A DNA stretch of 64,000 bases from Rhizoctonia solani (lineage: Eukaryota; Basidiomycota; Agaricomycetes; Cantharellales; Ceratobasidiaceae): the NCBI RefSeq assembly GCF_016906535.1, contig NC_057383.1, forward strand, positions 1,116,001 through 1,180,000, read 5' to 3'. The notes under the pieces were generated by a model. It worked only from the letters and a program-made list of their open reading frames with translations, had not been told where the DNA came from and made no database searches. The translations under genes and the position numbers were made by a program. Shown here in pieces: positions 52,087-63,676 of the stretch. Positions within the stretch are counted from its first letter, which is position 1. Each line of letters opens with the position of its first letter.

Positions 52087-54131
52087 ATGTCTTCTGCCAA
52101 GCATTCCAGACACGGGCCCCGACCTACAAGGTGTATTACATGTTGGCAGAGGTGAGGCATACCATCAATAAGCCCACACAGCTTTCAAAATTACGGTGCT
52201 TTGGCAGACGAAAGCAATGTGATTCAACCGAGCCAAGTTGCGAAAGGTGTTTGAAAGGTGGTTTCGAATGCCTTGGGTATGGTGATCGCGAGTCACACGC
52301 AAGATTATATCGGAAGGTCCCTTGTGGGCTGATTTCACAATCCCAGCCCATCCATCCTACTCTTCCCATGTTTCCCCCAGATGCTGAGGCAGGTACACAT
52401 ACCAACCCAAGTGATCAGAGATCAACCTGCTTTCTCGGTATTTGACAGGCATTACCGGATCCTGGTACAACCAAAACATCAGGCGATATACAATCCCTGA
52501 ATCATGTGGATGATAGTTTTACGCATTTGTCAACTGGTTGCATTCCTGTGCTCACAGAAAACCGCACCGGAATACACTCTTTGGAGATTTTTAATAGCTC
52601 ATGGCCTCAGAATCAAACCCAACCGACCCCTCGTCGGCGGGCTCCGTTACATGAGACTTCCAGTACCAAGAACTCTTCAGGAACCAAAGCTGATATACAA
52701 TTCGTCATGAGACATATATCCAAATCCATCGAATTCCTGTGTACAGCCATACCACCACCTGTGTTCTCAGCTCAAACACAGGAGAGAGCCGCTTTATTCA
52801 TATGCTCAATGACTGTGAGTAGGGTCACTTTATTCATTTCGAATATTTTGAACTGTGGTCTTTAGATCAGACACAGCGCAGCAGTTTCTTCTTTATGCCG
52901 CCCCCAGCCCAAGCTCGCGTATATATGATGAAGCGACTAAGCAATTCAAGGATAACAAAATGGGCGTTATATTTGGGCGTACGCATATTTGGAGCACTCG
53001 ATCAAGATCGTAGTGATTGGAATACCGGAGGTTACATTGGTTGGATTGATAAATTTGAGCAGAGAATGGTCCATTCTACCATCAAAAACTCGTCTCTGAG
53101 TGATCTAGCGGACCGTTTAATGGCTCAACTCGAAGTGAGCTACCGCTTTTAGTTATTGACTAAGAAGCTAACTCGCACCTTTTACAAGTTGACGTATCTC
53201 GGTTTCATAGCTGCAGGCAGTACTTTGGGGTATCAGTTACTTCAGAAAGCACTACCTGGGTTCCTTCGTTTGGTAGCAGCCGACCCAAACCTTGTTGCGG
53301 AGCAACCCGATGGTGGCCTACTAGTCTCTTTCCCGCGTGCGTTTGGTACTTCCCTACAAGAAATCAAGCGGTTTATTATTTACGACATGGCCACGGGATT
53401 TTTACTAGGAGTTCCACCTCTACTGGAGTATGATTACTATGGCAAGTGCGACCCTGTATCTCATGGATCCGAGTGGATACATGGCGTCCCTGTCCCACTT
53501 GTTGAGATTATATCACAAATTAACTCGTGGAGGGCCGGATTCAAAGTGCCTTTAGATGATTGGCAAATCCTAGAAAGTCGTGTTATGGTTTGGGAGGTAC
53601 AACCACTCCCAATAGAGGACGGTGATTCCAGGATGAACGTAGCAAGACTAGCAATACAAGAAGGCTGGAGGCATGTGGTACTAATTTACATCTATATGGT
53701 ACGCAGGCTATTCTTTCTTACCTTAGAATGGGGCCGAACGTACCTGCCAGGGCATCTGTGGCGTTTCGTCCCATGACTCGCGTGTACAGGCTTCAATAGC
53801 CCAAATAATCCAGTTGGAAGGGATCGTAGCTGGCTTGCCAATTAGCATACATATGCTTATGCATTATGTAGTTGTGAGTTTTGCATACGAACCAATCGAT
53901 CTTGTTTACTATCTTTATCGTACGCAGGCAGGAATGGGTGCACGATATGAACAGCAGCGGTCCATCATCCGACAAAAGCTCGTTTCATTCAAGGGAAAGG
54001 GAGCATGGCTCTTTCAGGGGCCAGAATTTACCCAGATCCTCGATCATTTGTGGCATGGTGCAGGCGCGGGAGGTGCTCCAGTTATGTGGGATGATTATGT
54101 TCAGTCAAGGTGCACGGTAATCCACATATGA
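52087..54131 (+). CDS. Zn2Cys6 transcription factor, tandem copy 2
   Basis: Starts MSSAKHSRHGPRPTRC. The cluster Cys are at residues 16, 19, 26, 33, 36 and 43, split by an intron after WQ-R (donor at 52,152; acceptor before RRKQC near 52,205), exactly where copy 3 is split. The regulatory domain repeats copy 1: FFFMPPPAQARVYMMKRL, GGYIGWIDKFEQRM, LADRLMAQLE, FLRLVAADPNLVAEQPDGGL, GVPPLLEYDYYGKCDPVSHG, EGWRHVVLIYIYM, DHLWHGAGAGGAPVMWDDYV, ending TVIHI. It shares gene order, intron positions and sequence with its neighbours. This is the best-preserved of the three in its long central exon (53156-53699). Confidence 0.85.
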
Positions 54132-54827
54132 AACTGAGCGATTTGATAGTTTTATGCTCCATTCCTGCATATTTATCTCTGTGAACACGTAGGTCGCGGG
54201 CCACACGTGAGCTTAATAACATGGCTCATCAAGCACATGCGATCTTCCGCCCGTTGTTGGCCCCACTCTACTCCCTTTCTATCGCTATTTTGCACTGTGC
54301 CTTTAGTATGCCTTCTCTTATGGATCGTATGTGTTGTGTTCAGACTTTCACGGTCCATCACAGGGCGACCCGATATAGGTATAAATAAGATTTTCAAAAA
54401 AGGTTTGCCAGGGTCGATCGGAAGAGCCATTCTCCTTGTAATTATAGTTGTGATTGGTGATTAACGGAGTTTGATCAGTGTGCCTGTTCTGATATGAAAA
54501 ACCTGATCAATGTTACAACATTTCTCTAGTTGCTTAAGGACATAAAATTGGTTGGAGAGCCGGCTTTATGATATCGGTCCCGACTATGCCGTTATCTATG
54601 TGGATATTCGTAATCATAATTGGGCCGATCTAATCCGGTTACCGGCATTGATTTAACCTGTCACATGATGCGTAATGCGTAATTTCACCGGGGAATATCA
54701 TATACAACAGAGTTCGCGGGCTGACCCACTTATGGCTGGTGCCACGGATGGACAGCTTGTTTTGGAGCCAGATTGGATGAGGACTTCCTTGAACACGCAC
54801 CGATTTTTGGAACTTTGTCTTCGACGA
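54132..54827. other. Intergenic between regulator copies
   Basis: No gene supported; promoter of copy 3. Confidence 0.6.
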
Positions 54828-56903
54828 ATGTCCTCCGCTCAGCAAACTAGACATGGTCCACGTCCCACAAGCTGCCTTACATGCTGGCAGAGGTGAGCCA
54901 GGCCAATTCTAACGCACTCCTTGCTGATGTTGCCCATGGTTAATCATGATTTGATAGGCGAAAGAAATGTGATTTAGCGCAGCCGCGGTGCCAAAGGTGT
55001 CTGAAAGGGGGCTTTGAATGTTTGGGATATGGGACCGTGCGCTACATGAGAGAGCCTATCGAAAGGACTCTCATGTGCCAACCCCGCGATCGCGGCCTAA
55101 TCTTCCTCCTACTTCGTTACAAGAGTCACCGTCTCAGGTGAGGTTTACGACCTTGGATCTCATTGTGATCTGATATTGACACGTTCCCTGATTTCGAATA
55201 GACAGTGGCGGGTTCCGCTACATTCGCGGTACCCGAAAGTAGTCAACATCCGAACAGTGCTAGTTATGGTTCTGCCTCTTCGATTTTGGGAAAGGCAATG
55301 CATTATATGGCGACAAGAAATATGTACGAGGGCTCCGACGATACGCGCTCTCGAGAAGACTTTGACAACACATGGTTGAGCAATCAAAATCGCTTGACCC
55401 CCTATCCGCCTCCCTCGTCACGCAAGCTCCAAACGTGCATAACTCACTTCAGCTGCATCCGTCAGAGGGCCTACCAGAAATCACATGGCCGGATTCCTTG
55501 AATCTTTGTGCGCATCCCTTCCTCCCTCGGTGGTCTCAGCTCATACAATTGGCGAGACGCGTTTTATATATATGGTCAACGAATGTAAGTGAAACCGTTC
55601 CATCTATTCTGTATATGTTGATTCTACGTCTATAGACCAGTTACAGAGGGTCAATTGCTGGTTCATGCCCCCTCCACCTCAGGTCCGGGGAGTCATGATT
55701 GATCAGCTGAGAAGTTCGAAGATGATGATATGGACAGTCTTTCTAGGGTTAAAGCTATTTAAATCCCTCGATCAAGATTCCTGCGATTTGAGATCGAGTG
55801 GAAGTATCGGTTGGATCGACAAACTCGAACAACGGATCACCGTCACCTGCAAGAAATTATCCCTTAAGGAGATGGCAGATCGTCTTATGGCTCAACTCGA
55901 AGTAAGACTCCATTTTCTCTATCTTTCACAACAAGAAATAAGCTAACTCGCTCCATGTTAGTTAACGTTCATTAGTTTTGTGACGGTCGGGGTTCCTTTG
56001 GGATATAGTCTGCTTCGGAAAGCGCTACCGGGGTTTCTTCGTCTTGTAGCAGTCGATCCAAATCTCATCTCAGAACACCCCAACGGGAGTTTGTTTATCT
56101 CTTTCCCGCAAACTTTGGGGATACCCCGGCAAGAACTCAACACATTTATTCTATACGATGCTGCCACAGCGTTTGCACTAGGAGTTCCGTCTCTAGCGGA
56201 GTATGGTTATGATGGGAAATGCGATCCTACATCTCACGGGTATCAATGCGTGCATGGAGTCCCTGTCCCACTTGTCGAAATCATATCGCAAGTCAACTCA
56301 TGGAGAGACGGATCAAGAATAGGTCTGGACGACTGGCAAACTCTGGAGAGTCGCGCGATGGCTTGGCAGGGACAACCTTTGCCCATAGAGGACGAAGATC
56401 CAAAGGTGAATGTTGCAAGGTTGGCAGTCCAAGAAAGTTGGAGATATGTAACTTTGGTTTATCTTTATATGGTATGTTGCTGGTCATTTTGGCCCTCTCC
56501 TAGGATCAACCTGACGTGTTACTAGGGCATGTGTGGTCTTTCCTCCAACGATTCGCGTGTGCGAGCTTCAATTGCGCAAATAGTCAACCTCGAGCGACGT
56601 GTAACCGATATATCAATCAGCATGCATATGCTGATGCATTATGTAGTAGTAAGTTTGGAATACATACTTTGAAATCCAGTTTACTTATCTCCATGCATAG
56701 CTCGGTTTGGGAGCACAACATGAAGAACAGCGAGCTATTATCCGTGAGAGGTTGCTTTCTTTCCAGGGTAGGCGAGTGTGGCTATTCCGTGGACCAGAAT
56801 TCAGTCGGGTCCTTGACCACCTGTGGAACGGTGTGGGTGCAGGAGGTGCACCGTTACTTGGGATGACTATGTCCGGTCGAGGTGTGCAGTTCTTCCTATC
56901 TGA
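54828..56903 (+). CDS. Zn2Cys6 transcription factor, tandem copy 3
   Basis: Starts MSSAQQTRHGPRPTSC. The Cys spacing (16, 19, 26, 33, 36, 43) and intron position match copy 2. The linker region 55,040-55,520 changes frame more than once relative to the paralogues. The central domain is intact: CWFMPPPPQVRGVMIDQLRS, GSIGWIDKLEQRI, FLRLVAVDPNLISEHPNGSL, GVPSLAEYGYDGKCDPTSHG, VHGVPVPLVEIISQVNSWRD. Near the end one base is missing (near 56,852), so that GGAP should continue VTWDDYVRSRC and end VLPI at 56,901-56,903. Role as for copies 1 and 2: putative regulator, perhaps of the flanking flavoenzyme/peptide genes. Confidence 0.8.
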
Positions 56904-57167
56904 AATGCGCAACGCCAGGATCTTTTGTTATTTATTTAGTTTGTTGCTGTCCTATTGTAGCTTAGTAGTCGCGTATAAACTTGAACCATGGACATACCCC
57001 CGTTCGTTTCTGGTGATAACCGGGAGTCGAATCTAGACCAATTGCGCCTTATGCCATGGCAAAGCTCCTTGCATCTGCCCTATATCAAGTCCTATTCAAA
57101 CCCGTGCGAGTCCAAATATTATTGATTCACGTATTGTACTGGCAATTATTTCCAGAGTGCACAGAAT

Positions 57168-57921
57168 CTACGGTGCGATGCGTTCAATCACCCACCCCTC
57201 TTCTCCTGGCTTTCGCAAGTATCGGACACGATCGTGAAGGCGACTGGGTTGGCCTTGCCAGAATTCAATCTCACTAAGGCATGTTAGGAAGAACAATACC
57301 TGACGGCGTCCAAAATGCACTTACTGGGGAACCACTCGCCATCCTCCCCAAAAATCAGGCCGTGGTACTTCGGTACCGTCCAGCCCCTGAAAGCGCTTCT
57401 CGACTTCGGCCAATCGCCGGTCTAGTCGCCGTCTTGACCACGCTACTCTGCGGGCTGGCCCAAGCACCCATACGACTCCCGATCGGACGACTAGAGTAAT
57501 ATTCGTCGCTCTCCCGGCATCAAGTTTTCGACCTTTCCGACGATTCGGACTTGTCGATGAACCTCTCGCCAGTAGAATGCAATCGATGCGTATGGATTGG
57601 CATGTAGTTCATTCGATTTGCGAGATTCGTAGTTTGTATAGAAGACAAATCCGCGTGGATCAGCTTGCTTCAATAGGACGAACCGGGTAGAAGGACCCCT
57701 TCAGCGGAGCAAGTGGAGATTGCCATGGCTTCTGGTTCGTGTACTACCGACTTCTGCGGTTGATCAGGATGAGGAGACGATGCGGCCTTGAACCATTCTT
57801 TGAATTGGTCAATCGGATCAGGGAGCACCGACGAAGGAGACAATCGGGATGGGCTTTTGTATTGAGCATGAGAAGTTACTTTTAATTTCCCAGAGTCATC
57901 GGCAGGGATATCTAGATTCAT
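57168..57921 (-). CDS. PDX3: Pyridoxamine 5'-phosphate oxidase (PNPOx)
   Basis: FMN-dependent oxidation of PNP/PMP to pyridoxal 5'-phosphate. Exons 57921-57325 and 57273-57168. Seen: [118 protein letters not shown] and the C-terminal [19 protein letters not shown]...WVIERIAP. The substrate Arg-His pair and FMN residues appear conserved. Frame breaks occur near 57,690, 57,506 and 57,443 (net gain of two bases mod 3 required, which matches the exon length). An upstream Met at 58,083 would add a possible mitochondrial presequence. It is a housekeeping gene inside the accessory region, so its link to the peptide locus may be accidental. Confidence 0.88.
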
Positions 57922-60748
57922 GTTGTTTAAATGATTTTGAGAAGGTGCAAGGTGCCTGACTAGGGAGAAGAACTGGCGGTACCGTGCAGCAGATGTCGAG
58001 GGAGGTGGAAGGTAAAATCTAGCTAAGCCGTACGAAGATCCCAAGATGACTCGACTAAATCTCATATAAAGGTACAGTACCACTAGAAATTCTTTCCCAT
58101 GGGCCGAAAGAGTCGGATGGGGGAGCTGGGAACTTGAACTTTCTCGCAGTTCTAATCAAGAGAGCGCGTGATCATGAACAATGACGGAGAAAGGTGGCCG
58201 GGATCGTCCGGATCGAGCCTGGCGATCTCACCAGTCACGTGGCTTTTGGAACGCGATCTCGACACGTATCGAAACACGATCGAAGCTTTTGCTGCTTTAT
58301 CTTCTCCGCAGGGATCTGTGTTGCCTCAAGATATAGACTATACAGTGTTTCCGGCTTGAGGTGGACAGTATTAAAATATCATCTATTGGATCATGTCGGG
58401 CGAGCCGCTAGAGCCGGTATACGGTCCCAGGCAGGTGATAGGGCCGAAGGTCATTTCGAATCCTAGTGCTCCTTGAGTAATTTCATTGGTCGTTTTATGC
58501 TTGAGTCGATATTTGCTTGAATACACTGGCCTCAAAGACTCGCTCTATCTATGGAAATGTCATTGACCCTGCGCTAACTTGGACGCACAGTCTTAACCAT
58601 GTCAGATGGCTTCGAAATATCCCCAGTGGATTGGTTGTGGACAACGAGGAGAGAGGACAGAATGTGTGAATAGAGACTTCGAGTAAGTCGCAGGATGACT
58701 CGGAACTGTGACGGATATAAAACTGTGCTGCCTCCCATCCTTCGACCAACCATTGCCGCCGTCGACCCCTTTTCTCTCTATGTTGTATGTATTGTATTTA
58801 GATATTGAAAGATTAGCGAAAATCATCACCAATTTCTATACATCCGCACATGTGATTGTGGTCCGGACCAAACCTCAAAAGTGCGCGGCACGAGGACGAA
58901 AGTCTGATTGTACTTATAGACAAAAGGGATCATCGTAGTCGCCCTGGACCTGGACCGGAAAAGTTGCTCGTGGACAAAATGCAAGAAGAATGCACCACAG
59001 CCTTCCAAGCTGTACAATGGCATATATTATTCTCTCCGCCTGTGGATATAAACCGTGAGAGCGAGCTGCAGTAGCGCATGCACTCCAAACTTAAACATTT
59101 TCCTATAAGTATCAACCAAAGCAGCCTTCAAGACGCCTGTCCCGTATTCAACATATCTATAGAATTCTCGGAATATTGGGAACACAGTGCCGAGCACTCT
59201 AGATCTCATATGATTAAAGCTAAATCCAGGCAGCGTGTCTGCAAGCTCCAACGCTCGACTCAAGGAGTAGCGTCCAGAGTGAGAAGACCGTAGCAGAAAA
59301 TAGGACCCCAAGCCTCATTCCCGTTCTTTCTCATGAATGTCTCTCAATTTTACGTTACTTTATTGCCTCCGGGACTTTACTGGTTTTAGTCACTTATTTC
59401 AAGCTGTCTCATGATCGTGCTGAGGCGCCAACTGCTCCGGCGCATAGATATCAAGGGAGGACGATGACAGCCAATATATTAAATTTTCGCAATTTGGGTA
59501 TCACACCCTTTCAGTCTCCTAGGAGCTATTTACAAGCATATATCCAAAACGCTGTGCATGCGCAAGCTTCCGACACCCGCCCATTAAGGTTAGCCATGTC
59601 TCCAGTTTCTCCAACATTGCAGGGAGCCGAGACCGCCTTCGGAAGTCTGCATATAGTATGGCTTGCCATCGGATAGAGATCTCGTCTTATTCGGGAGCTC
59701 TCTGATTAATTCGCCAACGTGGGACAAGTCACCTGTCAACAGATTACTTTGATGATGTCACATGGGTCTATTCCTTTCAGCAGAATCGTCATCCAAGGCG
59801 AGCCTATCCCCTTTTTGGAGTGCGGAGCATTCTGTTTTACTTCTACGCCACGCAGATAACATGAGGTTTATTGTAGATACGAGGTGGTGCACCAATTCAT
59901 TTGGAAATAGATCAATTCAATAAAATTGTGCTAATGCGATTCCCGCCGAATCTGAATTTGTTTATCCGATCAAAGATACTGTGGGGCTCTTCCAATACTG
60001 ATACAAATCTTATTCAAAGGTCTATCTAAGTTCTCGATATTTTACCTTTCAACGAGGTTGAGAGAGGGATGTTCAATTCCTTGCCAGGTGCATTTGCTCA
60101 GAGTTTTGGGCCCGAAAGTAAGCTCTGAATGCGCAAAAAGAAGTCCTTAGATCTTAAGAGCGCATTCAACCACATAATTGGGGATTTTGAGAGGGAATAA
60201 ATTAAAGTGCCATCAAGAACGCGGAAAGCGTACCCCAATAACACTGAACTCCGCTCGTGGGAGGAATTTACACGCTGGATTAGCCCAATTGATCACATCC
60301 GATGGCACCGGAAAATAGTCGCGCAGCTCTCGTTTAATCCTGTTCTTGCTTCCCTGACCGACTTTACATTTCTTGCCTGGTGGGCATAAATTCACATTGA
60401 GATCTCCCGTGCCTCATTGACTAATTACGGGAATGAAATCAATCTTTGATCGGAGCAACCCCAAATCGCTTCGGGGCCGTCAGCTCTAATTGATACCATC
60501 CCTGACCCCCCTACACGTAGTCTTCCCAGAACAATGGGTTCACAAATGAGGAACCGAAGAAGTTGAATCGGACCAGATGTTAATGGTACCCCATTGCATT
60601 GAGAACTTAGTGATCGCTGAACAGTGTGCAAAGGAATTGGGCACGTTGACGGAGTTACGGCACTGTACTCTGTACGCAACTTGCGTTGCATTGATACCCT
60701 GACTTTGACGCGCGGGACTTGTGACCCAAGCAAAACAGCGAGTCAGGA
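57922..60748. other. Intergenic 2.8 kb upstream of the repeat-peptide gene
   Basis: Short frames only, for example 58168-58359, 59464-59676 and 60207-60389, none with a domain or splice support. The last contains FTRWISPIDHIRWHRKIV and is worth no more than a note. Confidence 0.5.
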
Positions 60749-60756
60749 TATAAAAA
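60749..60756 (+). promoter_or_regulatory. TATA box of the repeat-peptide gene
   Basis: TATAAAAA lies 52 bases before the ATG at 60,808. It is a canonical TATA element at short distance, which suggests an inducible or strongly expressed gene with a short leader. Confidence 0.5.
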
Positions 60757-60807
60757 CAGACCACCGCGGTAGGAGAGACCTCAGATCTAAGCAACTTTCA
60801 AGTAGCC

Positions 60808-61306
60808 ATGAGCATCCTGTCCCAGCAATCTACCTTTGTTGACATCCTCACGGAGGATTTCTTCACCAAACCTACTATGGCTAACATGTGCCCCGGCAGG
60901 CCTTGGTACGTGTACATACCTTAGCTGTGCTAGCATGACTACTGACTATTTCCTGAGAATAGGTGGGATGGCACCACGGAGTCACAAACCCCCGTCGCTG
61001 AAGCACTAACTGAAGATTTCTTCACCAATCCTAGCATGACTAATCTATGCCCCGGCAGGCCTTGGTACGTATATCTTAGCTGGGCTAGTATACTTACTGA
61101 CTAGCCCCTAAAAATAGGTGGGATGGCACCACGGACTCTCAAGTTCCGGTTGTTGAGGCACTAACTGAAGATTTCTTTACCAACCCTACCATGATTAATC
61201 TGTGCCCCGGCAAGCCTTGGTACGTATGCTTTAAATAGATTACCATGCTTACTGATTAGCTCCCGGGAATAGGTGGGACGGCACCGTTGAAGAGTTAGCC
61301 CTCTAA
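60808..61306 (+). CDS. Three-repeat Cys/Trp-Trp peptide, candidate RiPP precursor
   Basis: Four exons: 60808-60905, 60963-61064, 61118-61219, 61273-61306, 111 residues, all in phase and with no frame defect. The protein is a leader (MSILSQQSTFVDI) followed by three copies of a 34-residue unit. The unit pattern is LTEDFFTxPxMxNxCPG[RK]P, then WWDGT, then an acidic/Gln spacer and PVxEA before the next copy; the end is VEELAL. Every intron splits the first W codon (TG then G), so each unit equals one 102-nt symmetric exon. No signal peptide, membrane segment or Kex2 (KR) site is seen, so a cytosolic precursor is expected. The invariant CPGxPWWDG is the likely core or recognition element. The nearest gene downstream is a Trp-related flavoenzyme. 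Alternatives: a small repeat-binding adaptor or unknown structural protein. Family not recognised. Confidence 0.75.
60963..61272 (+). repeat. Two 155-bp exon-plus-intron tandem repeats
   Basis: Exon 2 start (60,963), exon 3 start (61,118) and exon 4 start (61,273) are each 155 bases apart. Not only the 102-nt exons but also the 53-nt introns are alike: GTACGTAT at the 5' end, TACTGA(C/T)TAG branch region, GAATAG or AAATAG at the 3' end. Intron 1 (57 nt) and the second half of exon 1 are a third, older copy. Confidence 0.85.
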
Positions 61307-62346
61307 TTTGGACGAAGGCCTGAATATCTGAATCCTTTGGTACGACTTATCACAGTTCACACAGACTTATATTAATGTCTTGTCCTTTAAAATATAAACA
61401 GGTCAACTATAGATTGGGAGAGAGGTTGCATGGGGTATCTTGGCCAATAGCAACCTAGGACAATTTCTTTTCCAGTCTGCATCGAGGGTGGAGCACATCG
61501 TCTTGAGTTTTGAAATAATGTATGATGATATCATCTCGTATAACGAATATATTGCTGTTGTTGAGTGGATAAAGTAGAGTGGATAGAAGTAGAACATGTC
61601 AATATGTGAGAAAGGACCAAGACCCGCATAATTGAATATATGTAAATAACAGCCGATACCTGTGGTATAAAAGGACAAAGGGAAGAAATGCTCACACGAA
61701 TACGTTTATACTGTGAATCTACTTGATGTTATTCTGCGTGCCAATTAGGGGTTTGAGTGTGCATAGTAGATACTCGCAAGGTGATCCAAGTCATGGACAA
61801 GGGAGAAGGGCTCGCGGTATTCACCAAATCATTCGTACCCTACTAGTAGTTTCGTTTAGTTCAGTCTAGTATGATATATGACTTCAGGCCCACTGAACAT
61901 ATACTCAGATTTCTTATATGCACTCTCGCGGTCCCGTTCTATTTACTTTCTTGGTTGTAGTTCTAGTTCCTCTCTTTCTCGTCTCGATCGCTCGTGTACA
62001 CTGTGACCGGTACATCTTTCTATCTTGTTCGCGCGGCCTGCCCCAGCATTTGCAGTCTAACAACAACATGACTATACTAAGATCCAAAAAAAGTGCCAGG
62101 TAGTGAGAATGTTGGATATTGGATAAAATAGAGATATCCTCAATAAACAGAATAGTTGTGTGGCAATAAACGGCTGGTTTGACTTAATTATATACTTTAA
62201 GACGTTAGCGCGTATGCTTCTTTCCTCCCGCCCGATCGGTGTACGTGCTAGGATTACTACGGATTTTCTTACTGAAAACGTACGCACGTTCAGATACATG
62301 CAGATTTTCATTCAATAGGTAAAAATATGGTACATATAGCGATTTT
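61307..62346. other. Convergent intergenic region
   Basis: 3' flanks of the repeat-peptide gene and flavoenzyme copy 2, which point at each other. AT-rich; frames here are chance. Confidence 0.55.
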
Positions 62347-63676
62347 CTATTTACGCCGCGCCCAGAACTCTCCATCATATATAGAGCGAGCATAATGCAA
62401 TTGCTTCTTCTGCTCGTAATCATCTCGGACCGTGTCAAATATGTTCTTTATCGAGTTAAAGTTAAACGACTCGCGTAACTCTGTGCTTGGCGATAATTGC
62501 CTGGCCAGCATTATACCTACGTGCATCCCATGTGCAAAGCTGTTATCATTCCTTGGTATGAAAGCGGATCGAATGCAATTGCAGCATCGCCAACAGCACA
62601 CCATTGACTGTCTTTGTCCCCGTACGGCGACAAAAACGAGGACCCAGCTGCCGTACATTGCGGATAGCTCATGTTGTTACCTGCCATTGGCCGGTAGTCC
62701 ACATCTGTGATGATCTTCGATACATGCACGTGTCTGCGTGCAGTAGATCCATAAATCCATCCAGTCGCCGGGCAACCTTCGCGGGGGCGTCACAGTCATC
62801 GGTATGGAATACGACAACGCGCTTTTGGTCGGAAAGCTGAGAGCTGTACCACCACCCAGTTTCCGTGGCCTCGACAAGTGTGCGATAGTCTGGATCTACG
62901 TCTGTTGACGAAAAGACTGTATAAAATGCAATTAAACTATCAGCCTTGACTGTCTTTGCGCCAAGCTGGGAGGAGTAGTGTCAAAAATCAAGTGATACGT
63001 GTTCAGAAACGCGAACCCACTTTCTGTGCGACAGTAGCCTTTCGTCCGGACGCATCGATGAGCCACTTTGCGCGCAGAGTATGTTCTTCACCGGATTCAG
63101 AACGTACGACAAGTGTCCACCCATCAGAGTTCCTAAGGACTGACTTGAAGTTTGCGTTAATTAATTTGGATGATGTGGTGCTCCCATTATTGCAAACCGA
63201 ACGAACGTAAGCTCGTAGATCCTCTTCAAATGAGGCACGGTTGATATGCCAGCTTTCACCAGAGGGATCAATGGACGCGGGTGTCTCCTGCAAGTCCCGG
63301 GATTGCCACACAGAGGCATTTACTCTGGAGCGTGTATGAACTCCCTTTGCGATGTTTTGATCTAGACGCTCTGCGATTGAGGGAGATAGATAATGTAAGA
63401 ATCGTCTTGATTCGCCAGGCAGCGACTCTCCAATCTGCAGCTCCCAATATCAGCATATCATTCTTCGATAGAAAACCTAGACTTGGCTCACCTTGAAACG
63501 GGCTGGGTTAGCGTTATCAATAAGCGCAAAGGTGGCATCTGGGGCCGAGCGCATCAGGGACAAGGTCGTAGCACATCCAGCAATTCCGCCCCCAACCACA
63601 ATAACTGGGATACTGTGAGCAAGGGTAAGCTGGATTAAATGATATATTACATACCATCAAAGTCGGTCTGGTCCAT
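62347..63676 (-). CDS. LodB-like FAD-dependent oxidoreductase, copy 2
   Basis: Four exons: 63676-63651, 63612-63492, 63434-63021, 62965-62347, 393 residues after two one-base corrections. FAD fold IPVIVVGGGIAGCATTLSLM, IGESLPGESRRFLHY, SRDLQETPASIDPSGESWHI, WLIDASGRKATVAQK, LVEATETGWWYSSQLSDQK, CAVGDAAIAFDPLSYQGM, ending DGEFWARRK. The family is as for copy 1, and long stretches are the same at DNA level. The GWxWxIP motif of true FADH2 tryptophan halogenases is absent; the form GWWYS is LodB-like. Missing bases near 62,733 (HAD then HVHVSKIITD) and 62,520 (MGC then VGIMLARQL) restore the last exon to 621. It lies about 1 kb from the repeat-peptide gene, tail to tail, making it the best candidate tailoring enzyme. 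Confidence 0.78.

Noticed and set aside
60808..61306. Calling the repeat protein a secreted effector
   Set aside because: No N-terminal hydrophobic signal peptide and no dibasic processing sites.
62347..63676. Calling the flavoenzymes tryptophan halogenases
   Set aside because: The GWxWxIP motif of FADH2 halogenases is absent; GWWYS, the GES.P/LQE/GWHL set and the FW.RR end fit the LodB group better.
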